Below, one piece after another: positions 46,191 through 56,800 of a stretch of 64,000 nt of DNA. The stretch is from positions 2,914,001 to 2,978,000 of the forward strand of contig JAOSJQ010000001.1 in the NCBI GenBank assembly GCA_027494035.1, read 5' to 3'. The DNA comes from UTCFX2 sp002050125 (GTDB lineage Bacteria; Chloroflexota; Anaerolineae; Anaerolineales; UBA4823). Within the stretch, counting starts at the first letter, position 1; every line of letters begins with the position of its first letter. The notes under the pieces were generated by a model that ran no database searches, was not told the DNA's origin, and worked only from the letters and a program-made list of their open reading frames with translations. The position numbers were made by a program, and so were the translations under genes.

Positions 46191-47357
46191 TTATTTCGGC
46201 AGTTTGAGGATCGCCGGAATGGTCAGCAGTGAGATCAGCGCGCCCCACAGCAGGGCGTGGTCAAGGCTGAACACATCTCCCAGAAACCCGATCAAGAGCG
46301 TGCCGAGGGGGCGCAGGGCGAACATGGTCGCCATGTAAATTCCGTTGGCGGTGGCGCGATGCTGGGGGAACTGTTCCTGTACGATCGCCATGAGCACCGG
46401 CGGGGTGGACATCGAGAAGTAGCCTAAGACGAACAGCACAGCAATTCTCACGTAGCCGCTGGTATTCAGGAAGAGAATAGTGAGGATGAATGAGACCAGC
46501 GCCGCGCCGATCAGCACGGGCTTGCGCCCGATGCGGTCGCTCAGCGGTCCGATCGTGAGCACCCCAAGCACGCCGGCGGTCATGATGATCGAAAGCGAGC
46601 CGCCCGCCAGCCACAGACCAGCGCCGCGCTCGGTCATATAGGTGGGCAGGAAGGTGGTCAACCCTTCAACCAGCGGAAAGCGCGCCAGGTTGATGAACCC
46701 CAGCGGCAGAAACAGAGCGGTGAGCGCCGGCAGCAAAGGGCGGATGCTGCTCGGCTTCTCTGTGCGCGCCGGGACGCCGCGCAGGCGCAGGTAGAGCAGC
46801 AGCGAAGCCGTCCAGCCCAAAATACCGATCCGCCAGTAGCCGTCCAACGTCCAGACGGTGACGACCCAGACCGCGATCAACGGACCGATCGCGGACGCCA
46901 GTTCGCCCGCCGCCATAAACAAACCCATCCCCAGCCCGACCTTGCGCCCTGACACCCGGCTGATCATCGCCGGGGCGGGGGTGTGGAAAGAGGCGTTGCT
47001 GATCCCCGCGACGAACAACAGAATTGCCAGCGCGAAGAAATCCGGCGCAAAGCCGATCAGGCTGATTGCCGTGCCGGTGACCGCCGGCGCGAAGATCACG
47101 AAGTAGCGCACGCTGACCCGATCCGCGATGTAGCCGAACAAGGGGTTCAGGATGCCCGGAAGCTGCAGCATGGCGGAAAGCAGACCCGCCTGGGTGAGCA
47201 TGAGCGAGAGCTTCTCGATCAGCAGCGGCAAGAGCGATGGCACACTGGAGGTGTAGATATCGTGCACCAGGTGCGCGGCAACGACCGGGGCGACCTGAGC
47301 GGTTTGAAATTTGCTGGATTCAACCTCAGGGGAAAGGGGCGTAGTTTGGGTTGCCAT
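46191..47357 (-). CDS. MFS transporter, fosmidomycin-resistance-like
   Basis: A 388-residue major facilitator with about twelve membrane segments. The N-terminal HLVHDIYTSSVPSLLPLLIE resembles Fsr/YfnC-type exporters; the MFS loop motif is GPLSDRIGRKPVL. It probably extrudes a small drug or metabolite, substrate unknown. It is convergent with the wax-ester synthase and divergent from the next gene. Confidence 0.87.
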   Translation of the reverse strand: MATQTTPLSPEVESSKFQTAQVAPVVAAHLVHDIYTSSVPSLLPLLIEKLSLMLTQAGLLSAMLQLPGILNPLFGYIADRVSVRYFVIFAPAVTGTAISLIGFAPDFFALAILLFVAGISNASFHTPAPAMISRVSGRKVGLGMGLFMAAGELASAIGPLIAVWVVTVWTLDGYWRIGILGWTASLLLYLRLRGVPARTEKPSSIRPLLPALTALFLPLGFINLARFPLVEGLTTFLPTYMTERGAGLWLAGGSLSIIMTAGVLGVLTIGPLSDRIGRKPVLIGAALVSFILTILFLNTSGYVRIAVLFVLGYFSMSTPPVLMAIVQEQFPQHRATANGIYMATMFALRPLGTLLIGFLGDVFSLDHALLWGALISLLTIPAILKLPK

Positions 47358-47550
47358 GACGGTTAGACGCTGGCGGAGATTGTATCACGCCATGCTAAAA
47401 GTCTGAAATTAACCTCCTACTCATTATTCGACAATTGATTTATGATAGCATTTGTCCACTAAAATCGCGTGCAGCGCGGCAAGACGACCTTATTGGCGGG
47501 AATCGATATCGTTCTAAAATGCGTTTCATCTTTAGCAGAGGCAGCCGGAT

Positions 47551-48457
47551 ATGCATAATAAAGCGAAATATTTTCTATTGTTCTTGATCGGTTTGCTCAC
47601 GTTTTCGACCCGGGCGCCCGAAACAGCGGCTTATGCGGGTGCGTCTGCGCCGCGCCGCAGCCCGGCGGAGCGCCCGAGCGCGCCCAGCCAGCCCGCCGCG
47701 CCTGCAGCAATTTTACCGGCGACCGCCAGCCAGCTCGCCGCGGCGATGGACGTGCTGGCGCGGACTTGATCGCCGCCGACCTGATGGGCAGCGACGACGA
47801 GGGGGTGGGGGTGAGCAACGCGCCATTCGCCCGCTGGTTTCCGGTCAAAGGCAGCACGTTCGCCATCCTCTCCACCGGCTTTGCCGCGGACGCCAACCAG
47901 CCGCAACCGATGTCGGGACCCACGGGCAAGCTGACCGGGCTGCTAAACTCCGATCTGGGCGACCTGGTGCGCCTGCAATTGACGCTAAAAGTCCCGGCAA
48001 ACGCCCAATGCCTGAGTTTCGATTTTGCTTTTCACTCGGCGGAGTACGGCGAACTGGACGATCCGAACAAACCGCCCGACCCCCGCCCGATACCCTCGGA
48101 AACGACACGTTCACAGCCCAACTGGATGACGACGCGTTGTCGATCAGCGGCGTGACCGTGACCGCCCCCGGCAATTTTGCGGTGACCGGCGCGGGGAAAA
48201 ACGTCGCGATCCTCAGCGGTTTTACGGTTAACCCCTTCACCCAATCCGTTTATTACGCGGCGACTTCGCTGTTTCAGGCAAGCACGCCGGTCACGGCGGG
48301 GTCCACGATCGACCTGTATCTCTCGATCCAGGATTTATATGACGACGAGATTGATTCGGCTGTATTTCTGGATAACTTCCAATGGTCGACGCCGAGCTGC
48401 CCGGCGGGATTGACCGATCTGATCACGACCGTCTATCTGCCGTTTATGGCGCGTTAG
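47551..48457 (+). CDS. secreted choice-of-anchor L-type protein (two frameshifts)
   Basis: Signal peptide MHNKAKYFLLFLIGLLTFS, then a domain with ASQLAAAMDVL, a serine/threonine-poor core with CLSFDFAFHSAEYGELDD, NDTFTAQLDDD, and a C-terminal block DEIDSAVFLDNFQW and CPAGLTDL. That pattern matches choice-of-anchor L beta-sandwich proteins. Two breaks, at about 47758-47762 (one base missing) and 48080-48090 (in a C-rich run), interrupt the frame. Corrected length about 300. With two breaks a true pseudogene cannot be excluded. Confidence 0.6.
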
Positions 48458-48513
48458 CAGCCTGAACGGAGCCGGGCGCAGCCGATTTTCCTCCTGAACG
48501 CGCGGCGAACCGG

Positions 48514-49389
48514 CTATGACGAAAGCCCCAGCAGCTGCAATACCTCCGCCCGCTCCAGCTTGGGGCGACCTTGTTTGAGCGCTTCGAGGGTTGCCCGCGC
48601 CAGAATGTGCGGAATGCGGCAGAAATTGCACGCCGGTCCCTCGGGCAGTTCGGCGATGTAAGCCTCACCCAGCGCCAGGTTCGTTTCAGCGTAGGTCATC
48701 ATCTGGGGGATGTTCCAGCCGTCGGGGAAGAAATCCACGCCGCGCTCCAGGTCGGCGCGGCGGTTGCGCAAGATGTTGACCGATTGCAGCCCGCGCCCAA
48801 ACCCAACCGCGTTGCTGCGATTGGTTGGCGTCCCGTCGTACCACGCCCATAAATCCGAAAGCATCAACCCAACCGCACCGGCGACGCCCATCGTGTAGCG
48901 GTCCAGGTCGGCTTCGGTGTGGATTTGAAATCCGCCCTCCGCCCAATCTGCCATGCGGTCCGCCATCGTGGCGGTGGCGTCCCAGACGCGGTGGGCGATC
49001 GTGCGCGGCGCCAGCGCCAGCCATTCCCCCAGCCGCAAAGTGACTTCCGGGAGTTGTTCCCGAAATTCAGCGCAAGCGACCCAAAGCTCCTCCACCCGCA
49101 GCCGCTCGCCCGATGCCTGGATGGCGCGGCTGATGGCGCGCAGCAGGCGCGCCTTGCTGGCGGGCGCCAGCGTCAGGTGATCCTCGATTTCGTCGATCGC
49201 CCGCAGGCACAGATAGCCCGAACTGACCGCTTCCAGAAGCCCGGCGGGCAGGCGGCTGATGGGGATGTAGAACGTGCGGCTGGTCGCTTTGAGGACGCGC
49301 AGGCTATGGCGGCGCAGCTCGGTGTTCTCCGAGCCCGAACCGGCGATGGCAAAAAATAACAGCGATTGGTATTCCAGTTCAGGGCGCAT
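48514..49389 (-). CDS. squalene/phytoene synthase
   Basis: About 291 residues of the trans-isoprenyl diphosphate synthase head-to-head family. The first aspartate-rich region is YLCLRAIDEIEDHL, a second lies near NILRNRRADLERGVDFFPDG, with VGFGRGLQSVN between. It makes squalene (or phytoene) from two C15 (or C20) diphosphates. Start MRPELEYQSLLF (49389) has GAGGAG upstream; an earlier ATG at 49425 is possible. It lies 38 bases after squalene-hopene cyclase, so squalene for hopanoids is the likely product. Confidence 0.86.
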   Translation of the reverse strand: MRPELEYQSLLFFAIAGSGSENTELRRHSLRVLKATSRTFYIPISRLPAGLLEAVSSGYLCLRAIDEIEDHLTLAPASKARLLRAISRAIQASGERLRVEELWVACAEFREQLPEVTLRLGEWLALAPRTIAHRVWDATATMADRMADWAEGGFQIHTEADLDRYTMGVAGAVGLMLSDLWAWYDGTPTNRSNAVGFGRGLQSVNILRNRRADLERGVDFFPDGWNIPQMMTYAETNLALGEAYIAELPEGPACNFCRIPHILARATLEALKQGRPKLERAEVLQLLGLSS

Positions 49390-49427
49390 AACGATAAATT
49401 CTCCTCTCACTCGCTTGGACGACAATG

Positions 49428-51413
49428 CTAATTGAACGGTTCCGAGCCCAGTTGGCTGCCAGGAGGCGCGCCTGGAACTGGTTCAGCGGTTTGGAGCGCG
49501 GCGGAATAGCGCGCTAGCGCGATCAGCGGAAAATAAATTCGATACAGATCGTAACGCAGGTAAAACACGCGCGGGAAACCAGCGCCGGTGAAATACGGCT
49601 CGTCCCAACCGCCGTCTGCCCGCTGGGTGGTCAGCAGGTACTCGACTGCCTGCTGCAATGCTGGGCGGCGGGCTTCGCCGGCAGCCAGCAAACCGGTCAA
49701 CGCCCAGGCGGTTTGGGAGGCGGCGCTGGGTCCGCAACCGCGCAACGAGGGGTCGCGGTAGGTCTGGCAGGTTTCGCCCCAACCGCCGTCCGGGTTTTGG
49801 CGCGCAAAGAGCCAATCCACCGCCCGGCGGACGTAGGGGAGGCGCATGTCTTCGCCGGCAGCCGCCAGGGCGGTCAACGTCAGCCCGGTGCCGTAGAGGT
49901 AATTTACCCCCCAGCGCCCGTACCAGGCGCCGTCGTTTTCCTGATGCATTTTCAGGAATTCGATGCCCCGGCGGATGTTTGCCTCCCCCAGGCGCAGCTC
50001 GACCAGCATCTCGAGCGCGTGGGCGGTCACGTCGGCGCAGGTCGGGTCGAGCGGAGTGAGGAAATCCGAGAAGGGCACGTGGTTGAGCGCCTGGCGGTTG
50101 TTGTCGCGGTCGAAGGCGCCCCAGCCGCCGTCGCGCGACTGCATTTGGGTCACCCAGGCGGCGGCGCGCCCGACCGCGGCGGCGCGCTGGGTTTCTGCCT
50201 CGCCGTTCAGCGCGAGGCGCATCAAGGCGCGCGGCGCGAGCGCGCTGTCGTCCAGGTCGGGATACCAATCGTTGAAAAACTCGAACGACCAGCCGCCCGG
50301 CTCGACCGCAGGGTTTTTGACGCTCCAATCGCCGCGCAAACGGATTTCTTTTTCGAGCAGGAAGGCGGCGGCGCGCAGCAGCTGCGGATGATCGGCGGGC
50401 GCGCCCGATTCGCGCAGCGCCAGGACGCTCCAGGCGGTGTCCCACACCGGCGAGGTGGCGGGCTGCCAGATCATGGCGTCGTCTTCTTCCAGCACAAAGC
50501 CTTCGAAGCCGGCGATGCTATTGCGCAAGACCGGGTGATCGAGCGGGTAACCCAGGCTGCGCAGCGCCAGCAGCGCATAAATCCAGGGCAGCAAAATCCC
50601 GCCCCAGCTTCCATCCCGTTCCTGGCGCTCGAGCAGCCAGGCTTCCACTTTTGCAGGGCGCGCTTGCGCCCCGGTTTCCAGGGCAGCTTGTCGTAGAGCT
50701 TGAACAGCCGGTCGGCAAATAAAAAGAAGGCGCGCCAACTGAACGGATTGCCTGCCGGTCCGAGGGAGTAATCGCGCGGGGTTGGCGGCGCGCAGAAAAG
50801 CTCAGCGATGTCCGCGCTTGCGGGGAGCGCAAACACTGGCTGGTTTGTCAGTACGATCGCGAGCGCCATCAGCGTCTCGCGCGACCAACTAGCGAACTCG
50901 TAAATATTGAAATAGAACCAATGCGGCAGGTATATGATTTCGGGGGGGGAGCGCGGGGACGCCGCGGTAATCGTACTGCCCGAAAGCCGCCAGCCAGATC
51001 TTGGTGAAGACGTTGGCTTTGACGGGTCCGCCGCACTGGCGGATGAATTCGGCGGCGCGCTGCAGCGCCGGGTCGTCCGCCGATACGCCGCCGGCTTTTA
51101 GCCCCAAATAGCACTGCACGCTCACATCCAAGTCGCCGGGACCACCGTAATGCGTGCTCCATGAGCCGTCAGGGTTCTGCTTGCTTTTGACGTAAGCCGC
51201 CGCTTTTTTGAGCCGCTGCGGCGCTACCCCGCCGGTCAGCGCGGTCAACAGTGTGATGTAGCCGGCGGTCGTGCTGGCGTCGGCTTCCAGACAGCCCGCC
51301 CAGTAGCCGGCGGGCGACTGGCGTTCCAGCAGGAAGCGCTGGGCGCGCTGAATGGCTTGGGGCAGCCGCGCTGCTATGGCGTTTAGTTTGGTGGATTGGA
51401 CAACGGCAGCCAT
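49428..51413 (-). CDS. shc: squalene-hopene cyclase (two frameshifts)
   Basis: About 660 residues of terpene cyclase with many QW-type repeats (QNPDGSWSTHYGG, ERDGSWGGILLPW, QSRDGGWGAFDRDNN, QNPDGGWGETCQTY). The catalytic acid motif is DLDDSA (family DxDDTA). It cyclises squalene to hopene at the membrane. The frame breaks in a run of eight G at 50942-50949 (upstream ends VPALPP, next resumes EIIYLPHWFYFNIYEF) and in an A-run at 50649-50653 (ALQK, then VEAWLLERQERDGSW). Both are one-base homopolymer changes; a base restored at each gives a normal-length enzyme. Confidence 0.9.
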
Positions 51414-51436
51414 AACCGATCTCGCATTAGCGGATT

Positions 51437-52048
51437 TCAGTTAGGAAGAGGCGGGTGGGTGCGGATCCCGTCCAGCAACGCCGCTTGAATGAAAAGCGCC
51501 GTCTGGTGCGGCTGCGAGGGCTGGTTGAAGTGCACCTCGCCCAGCACATAAGACATCAGCAGGTTCATCAGGTAGCGCGTCGTGAAATCCAGGTCGAGCG
51601 GGCGGAAAACGCCCTGTGCGACCCCGCTTTGGAGGATCTGCCGCGCCGTTTGCTCGAGAGCTTCCAGTTCCGCGGCGACGCGCTCAAAACTCAGCCCGGA
51701 GATGCGGGTGGTTTCCTGCAGGAACATGCCCGGGTTGAAAAAATCGCGCGGGAAGAAACACAGGTAGTGATAGATAAATGCGCATAGCTGTGAAACTGGA
51801 TCGGGTTGGGTCTTCAGGCTGTCTTGCAGCGTCTGCTGGAAGGCGTCCAGGCTCAGCCGCGCGCGGATGATTTCCTGAAAAAGCTGGTTTTTACTGCCGA
51901 AGTAGTGGTAGATCGTGGGCGGCGTGACGCCGGCGGCCTCGCAAATGTCGCGGATCGAGACATTCGAAAAGCCGCGCTCGCTGAACAATTTTGTGGCAAC
52001 CGCAAAGATCGCGGCGCGGGGTTCGCGGTCGGGTTCGGGGTTTTCCAA
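51437..52048 (-). CDS. TetR-family regulator of the hopanoid genes
   Basis: A 203-residue TetR. The HTH occupies about residues 10-57 (IFAVATKLFSERGFSNVSIR, DICEAAGVTPPTIYHYFGSK). The C-terminal ligand domain is typical for the size. It is first in a three-gene run (TetR, cyclase, synthase) with a 23-base gap to shc, so it probably represses hopanoid synthesis until a lipid or drug ligand binds. A palindrome just upstream fits its operator. Confidence 0.9.
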   Translation of the reverse strand: MENPEPDREPRAAIFAVATKLFSERGFSNVSIRDICEAAGVTPPTIYHYFGSKNQLFQEIIRARLSLDAFQQTLQDSLKTQPDPVSQLCAFIYHYLCFFPRDFFNPGMFLQETTRISGLSFERVAAELEALEQTARQILQSGVAQGVFRPLDLDFTTRYLMNLLMSYVLGEVHFNQPSQPHQTALFIQAALLDGIRTHPPLPN

Positions 52049-52120
52049 GGCGCTCCTGAGCCTCCTGAGGTCTGGCAGTTTTACCGCTGGATTTAACGTA
52101 CAGAATGGCTTTCCCGATTA

Positions 52121-52142
52121 CTATAACGAACGCTAGTTATAG
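52121..52142. promoter_or_regulatory. candidate TetR operator CTATAAC-N8-GTTATAG
   Basis: Perfect 7-bp arms at 52121-52127 and 52136-52142, 73 bases upstream of the TetR start. Confidence 0.55.
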
Positions 52143-52198
52143 CACCGAGTGACCGAAATATTATCATAACCGGAGCGGGTTTGTCAATATTTTCCGCG

Positions 52199-52251
52199 TA
52201 AAAGAAAAAGCGCCAGCTTCATCCAGATCCATTGCGGGATGAAACCGGCGC
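52199..52251 (-). terminator. Rho-independent terminator of the GPP34 gene
   Basis: Imperfect stem of 13 pairs (52210-52224 with 52237-52251); minus-strand transcript then reads CTTTTTCTTTTA. It lies 34 bases after the GPP34 gene stop. Confidence 0.75.
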
Positions 52252-52285
52252 CCCCGAGTTTTTCGTGTCTGCGCGGCGGAGGGTC

Positions 52286-52951
52286 TCAGTCGGTCTCGCT
52301 GCGGTTGGCGAGGGCTTGCTCTAATTCCTGCAGAATCTGGACTGCCGGGGTGCGCAGCGCTTCGCTCATCAACAGTTCGTAGATCCGCCGGGAGACAATT
52401 TTGCGCTCGTCTTTGAAGAAGATCAGATCCAGCTTGTTGCACCCCCTGAGCAGCGCCAGCAGCGCCAAGTCTTCCAGTTCAGGCTCGACGCGCGCCAGCC
52501 CCACGGTGCGCAGGCGGCGCACCAGCGCAAACTTGGCGGAGGCGTTCAGCGTGGAATCGGGCGGGTAGGGCGTGATCCATTCGTGATCGCCGTCCTCGTC
52601 TTTCAGCACGCCCTTTTCGACCAGTTTTTTGAAAATTTTGGAAACCACCGTTTTCGGTTTGGGATCCATCTCGTCGAGCCAGTAGCCGATCTTTTTGGCG
52701 CTGCCATGTTTGTGGATCATCGCCAATGTACCATCGAGCAATTCATCTCCGGTTGGTTCGTTTTTCGCGACGTGGATGCGGTGTTTTGAGTCGGTTTCGA
52801 CCCGCCCCGAAAACGCCAGATCCGCCAGCAGCGCCCCGGATAATCCGGCTAACAAACCGGGAAGCGCGGAAGGTATCACTGTCACCTTCTCTTCGTGTAT
52901 GCCGATCAAGAACAGGTTTTCGTACAGTGTCAGCATGACCCCAGCTTTCAT
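52286..52951 (-). CDS. GPP34 (GOLPH3/Vps74-like) family protein
   Basis: A 221-residue GPP34 protein. It begins MLTLYENLFLIGIHEEKVTV (after MKAGV, AAAGGA upstream), then ALPGLLAGLSGALLADLAFS, and a helical C-terminus. Eukaryotic GOLPH3 binds phosphatidylinositol-4-phosphate and Golgi glycosyltransferases; the bacterial version has been seen mostly in actinobacteria and its role is unknown. It is a lone gene here with its own promoter and terminator. Confidence 0.83.
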   Translation of the reverse strand: MKAGVMLTLYENLFLIGIHEEKVTVIPSALPGLLAGLSGALLADLAFSGRVETDSKHRIHVAKNEPTGDELLDGTLAMIHKHGSAKKIGYWLDEMDPKPKTVVSKIFKKLVEKGVLKDEDGDHEWITPYPPDSTLNASAKFALVRRLRTVGLARVEPELEDLALLALLRGCNKLDLIFFKDERKIVSRRIYELLMSEALRTPAVQILQELEQALANRSETD

Positions 52952-52984
52952 TTATTTGTCCTTTGTTGATTATTCCAGATGGTG

Positions 52985-53012
52985 ATTATAATCAAAACCG
53001 ATCGTTAACCAA
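52985..53012 (-). promoter_or_regulatory. candidate sigma-70 promoter of the GPP34 gene
   Basis: On the minus strand TTGGTT (53012-53007), 16-base spacer, perfect TATAAT (52990-52985). It starts 34 bases before the ATG. The palindrome TACGAAC/GTTCGTA (53024-53030, 53046-53052) lies just upstream. Confidence 0.5.
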
Positions 53013-53165
53013 CCTTAAATTATTACGAACGCCGGGCGGCGGTTTGTTCGTAGACGGGCGCGCCGCCGCCGGTTTGCCTGGAACCATCAAGCGTCTCTTT
53101 CCGTCTAATTAACATGCTGCCAGATTTGAACTTTTTGGATGGTGAGCAGCATGGAGGAGGCGTTC

Positions 53166-53717
53166 GTGAAGAAGACACATTGGCTGCGGATTGGGATGGT
53201 TGCCGTCCTACTCCTGTTGGCGGCGGGGTGCGCGCAAGCCCTTACCCCAGAACCGGCGCGCGAAACCGCGCACCCGGCGCCGGCAGAAGAAACGCCGACC
53301 GTAAACGGCGTGATACCCACGAACCCCGGAGGACTTGACTTGATGAACCAGACGCCAACCGCACCAGAAAATTCGGGTTTAGAGGTTTTCATCCAGCAAG
53401 CCAAACGCGACCTGGCTGGGCGGCTGTCCATCCAGGAGAGTGAGATCGAACTGGTAAAAGCCGAGGCGGTGGTCTGGTCTGACGCCAGCCTGGGCTGTCC
53501 GCAGCCCGAAATGGCATACATTCAGATCCCGTTCGACGGGTCGCTGATTGTGCTGCAGGCGGGTGGACGGCAGTATGAATATCACGCGGGCGGAAAGCGC
53601 GGCGTGTTTTTGTGCGAGCAGCCGCCGGCAAAGCCGGGTAAACCGGCGCTGATCGACGAGCCGAAGCTGACGCCGCCCGCCCCGGATAACAGCATCCCGC
53701 CCGGGGAGAATCAATAG
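53166..53717 (+). CDS. small lipoprotein of unknown function
   Basis: 183 residues from GTG 53166 (VKKTHWLRIGMVAVLLLLAA), GGAGGAG upstream; the lipobox is LAAGC. A Pro/Thr/Glu-rich linker precedes a compact domain with LSIQESEIELVKAEAVVWSD, LGCPQPEMAY and YHAGGKRGVFLCEQPP, with two Cys that may pair. A similar domain occurs in other Chloroflexota lipoproteins. A Pro-rich tail ends it. No known activity. Confidence 0.75.
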   Translation: MKKTHWLRIGMVAVLLLLAAGCAQALTPEPARETAHPAPAEETPTVNGVIPTNPGGLDLMNQTPTAPENSGLEVFIQQAKRDLAGRLSIQESEIELVKAEAVVWSDASLGCPQPEMAYIQIPFDGSLIVLQAGGRQYEYHAGGKRGVFLCEQPPAKPGKPALIDEPKLTPPAPDNSIPPGENQ

Positions 53718-53746
53718 CGGCGTTCGTTGTGGGCTAAAAAAGCAAG

Positions 53747-53775
53747 CGCCTCCCAGACTTTGCGTCTGGGAGGCG
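53747..53775. terminator. bidirectional terminator between convergent genes
   Basis: Perfect 12-bp stem (53747-53758 with 53764-53775), 5-base loop. The minus-strand transcript then reads CTTGCTTTTTT, serving the subtilase gene; on the plus strand the T-tract is weak. Confidence 0.75.
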
Positions 53776-53858
53776 TTGTCATCAGGAGCCAACGGGTGGT
53801 TTAGTCAAAGATGCGGATCATCCAGGGATGAGGATCATCTCCGGCTGAAGCGCGCCGT

Positions 53859-56800
53859 CTAGGGAACATCCACGTTGACCAGGGTCATTCCCATCGGACC
53901 GGAATCGCCGGTGTGCGAGACCGCGCCCAGGTACCAGCCGGAGCTCAACCCAGACCAGCTCACCGCGACCGTGCCAGAAGCGCCAGCGACAGCCGAGGCG
54001 GGCGCTGCATCGATGTTCAGGCTGCCGCCAGTTGCCTGCGGGATTGCCCAGGTGAACATGTCGTAATCCGTGTCGCCGCCGGGAGCAGACCAGCCGTGGA
54101 CATAGACGGTCCAGGTTCCGTCCATCGGCGCTTCGATGTCCACCTGCTCGTCCGTGCCGCCGCTGGTGCTGGAGGCAACCTCGTTGCCGTTCGGATCAAA
54201 GACATAGATGTCCAGATCGGAATTGGCTTCGGCAGCCCAAGGCGGCAGGACGATGCGGAAGAACGCCGCACCGCTCAGGTTGAACGTATGGGCGTTCGAG
54301 TATCCATCGTTGGGGTCGAAGTTCTGGTCGGGGTCTTGAACCACGGTGTCGCTGGTGACCGTCGCCGGGATCAACCCATGGTTGCCAGCCGTGTAAGAAC
54401 CGGTGTAACCGAAGTTGATATTGAAGCTGGTTGAACCCGAGGCGTCTTCGCCCAGAACTTCAGCCGGGGCTTCGAACAGCGCGCCGCGCACCGCGATCGG
54501 GCTGTAGACTTTGTTGCCCTGTCCGACCCAGGTGAGCGAGCCGAAGCGCCATTCGCCGATTGGAGCGGTGCCGTCGTTGGTAATCTTGATTTGAACCGTA
54601 GCCGATTCGCCCGGATCGAGCTCCACGTACCACGGCGTAACCTGAACGGTGTATCCAGGCGGCGCCTGGACGATGGATTTGAAGATCGTCCGTTTTTCGG
54701 CTACGCTGGTGATCGTGCGTTCGACGATGCGCTCGCCCGGAACATTGGCGACGCCGATGGAGGGGTAGTTGAGGTTGTAGGCTTTGGTCTGCACGCCCAG
54801 CGCTTCCAGGAGAGCGCAGGTCCCGCTCGGATTAGCGAAGATCGCCGGATAGATATCGCACAGGAAGCCCAGATAGTCTAAGTAGCCCGCGTCGTATATC
54901 AGACCGGGGTTAAAGACCGACCCGACCCGGTCAACCGGGCTGTTGAAGTTGACGTGACCGGCGCCCATGTCGAACGGATCAGCCGGGCTGACGCGGTCGT
55001 TGTCGCGCACGCGCTGATAGGTGGTGGTCATCAGCGCCGACCTGGCAGCCGCAGCCGACCATTCCGGATGCGCCTGTTTGAGCAGCGCAAACAGACCGGC
55101 GACGTGCGGGCTGGACATCGAAGTTCCGGCGATCGCCTGGAAAAGCTCTCCAGGGACAAATTCGGGGCTTGGGAAGGGCGAGTTGCCCGCCAGAATCTGT
55201 ATGCCGGGGGCGGTGACGTCCGGCTTGATGATATCCGGGGCGATCGGGTTGGGTCCGCGTGACGAGAAGATCGTGATCGAAGGGGCGTAGTAGATCCTGC
55301 CTTTGTAGGGACCGCAATCATACTTGCCCGTCCCGCCAAAACCGTTGTGCTTCTTGAAGGAATCATCTTCGCATTTCTTCATGTTCTTGCGGGTCTCGAG
55401 CCGGGCAAGCGGTTTGGGGCTGGACGAGATGTAGGTTTTGATCGCCACGCCGGGGGTGTTGTCCACATGCACCGTGGGCACCCAGAAGGTGTCGGTGTAG
55501 AGGTTGTCGACGTTATTGTTGTTGTACATGATCATGCCGACGCCGCCGGCTTCAAAGACCGCCAGGCTCTTGTCCACCCGCCCGACGGAGCCGCGCCGGC
55601 AAAGCACGATGGCGCCGCTCACGACCGCCGGGTTCAAGCCGGGTCCGCCGTAATAGGAGGGGACGCACAGGTCGTCGCCGGCAGCCGCGGCGTCGACCAG
55701 CGGCGCCCAGCCGGTTTCGGGGGTGAGCGAGGCGCCCTGGTACACCTGTCCATTGCCCAACAGGATGTAGCCGTCAAAGAAGCGCGGCTGGGTGCTGGCA
55801 GCCACCGTGGTGAGCCAGGGCATGGTTGCCGGGTTGCCCAGGGTTGCCGGGCCGGGACCAGAGTTGCCCGCCGAGGTGGCGACAAATATGCCTGCATCGG
55901 CGGCGAACAAGAAGGCGATCTCGTCTGCGCCGGGCATGCCCGCGCCGCCGCCGACGGAGTAGTTGATCACATCGACGCCGTCCTCGACTGCCCAGTCGAC
56001 TGCAGCCGCCAGGTCGGAGGTGAAGCCGCCCAGGTTGCCGAGACCCTTGTACGCCACAACGTGCGCACGCGGGGCGATGCCGGAGACTTTGGCGATTTGT
56101 AAGCCGTACATGACGGCATCCACGTCCGCATTGCCGGCGGCGGTCGAGGCGGTGTGGGTGCCGTGCCCGTCATCGTCGCGCGCCGAGTCGAATTCATCCG
56201 GGTCGGCGCCGATCAGCAGCCGGTAGGTGTCGAGCACCTGGCGGGCGCCGATGAGTTTATTGTTGCAGGTGAACGGCGCATCGTTGACGTTGTGCGCCGT
56301 GTTGCCGAATTCGCAGGGCAGGGGACCGATCGGCGGGGCGGCAAAGCTGCCGTCATCCGCAAACGAAGGGTGCTCGGGCCAGATGCCGGTGTCAATCACG
56401 CCGACCACCACGCCTTCGCCGTTGATGCCGCTATCGTACGCGCCGCCGGGCACCGTCAGACCCAGGAAAGCCGGGCTGCTGTCGGTCTGCGGCTGGCGCA
56501 TCACGTCATCCAACACCAGGACGACATCTTTTTGCGCCCGGATGGCCGCGGCTTGCTCGTCGGTGAGGATGGCTGAATAGCCGTTTAGCGCGAAGACGTA
56601 GTCATGAACCTTGGCGCTGGCGCTGGCGCCGGCGGCTTTCAGAGAAGCCTCATGGCTGCTCTTGAGGAACCGGCTGTAGCGCACCACCGCGCCTGAGTTG
56701 GGGTTGACTTTTTCTCCGCCCGTCGGTCCGGTCGCCGCGTAACCGGCGACCCCGCCGTCGTAGGCGATGACCGGATCAGCCTTCAGGACGACGATAAAGG

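Noticed and set aside
53024..53052. TACGAAC/GTTCGTA palindrome as an operator of the GPP34 gene
   Set aside because: A single copy upstream of the -35 with no regulator nearby; too little support to list as its own feature.
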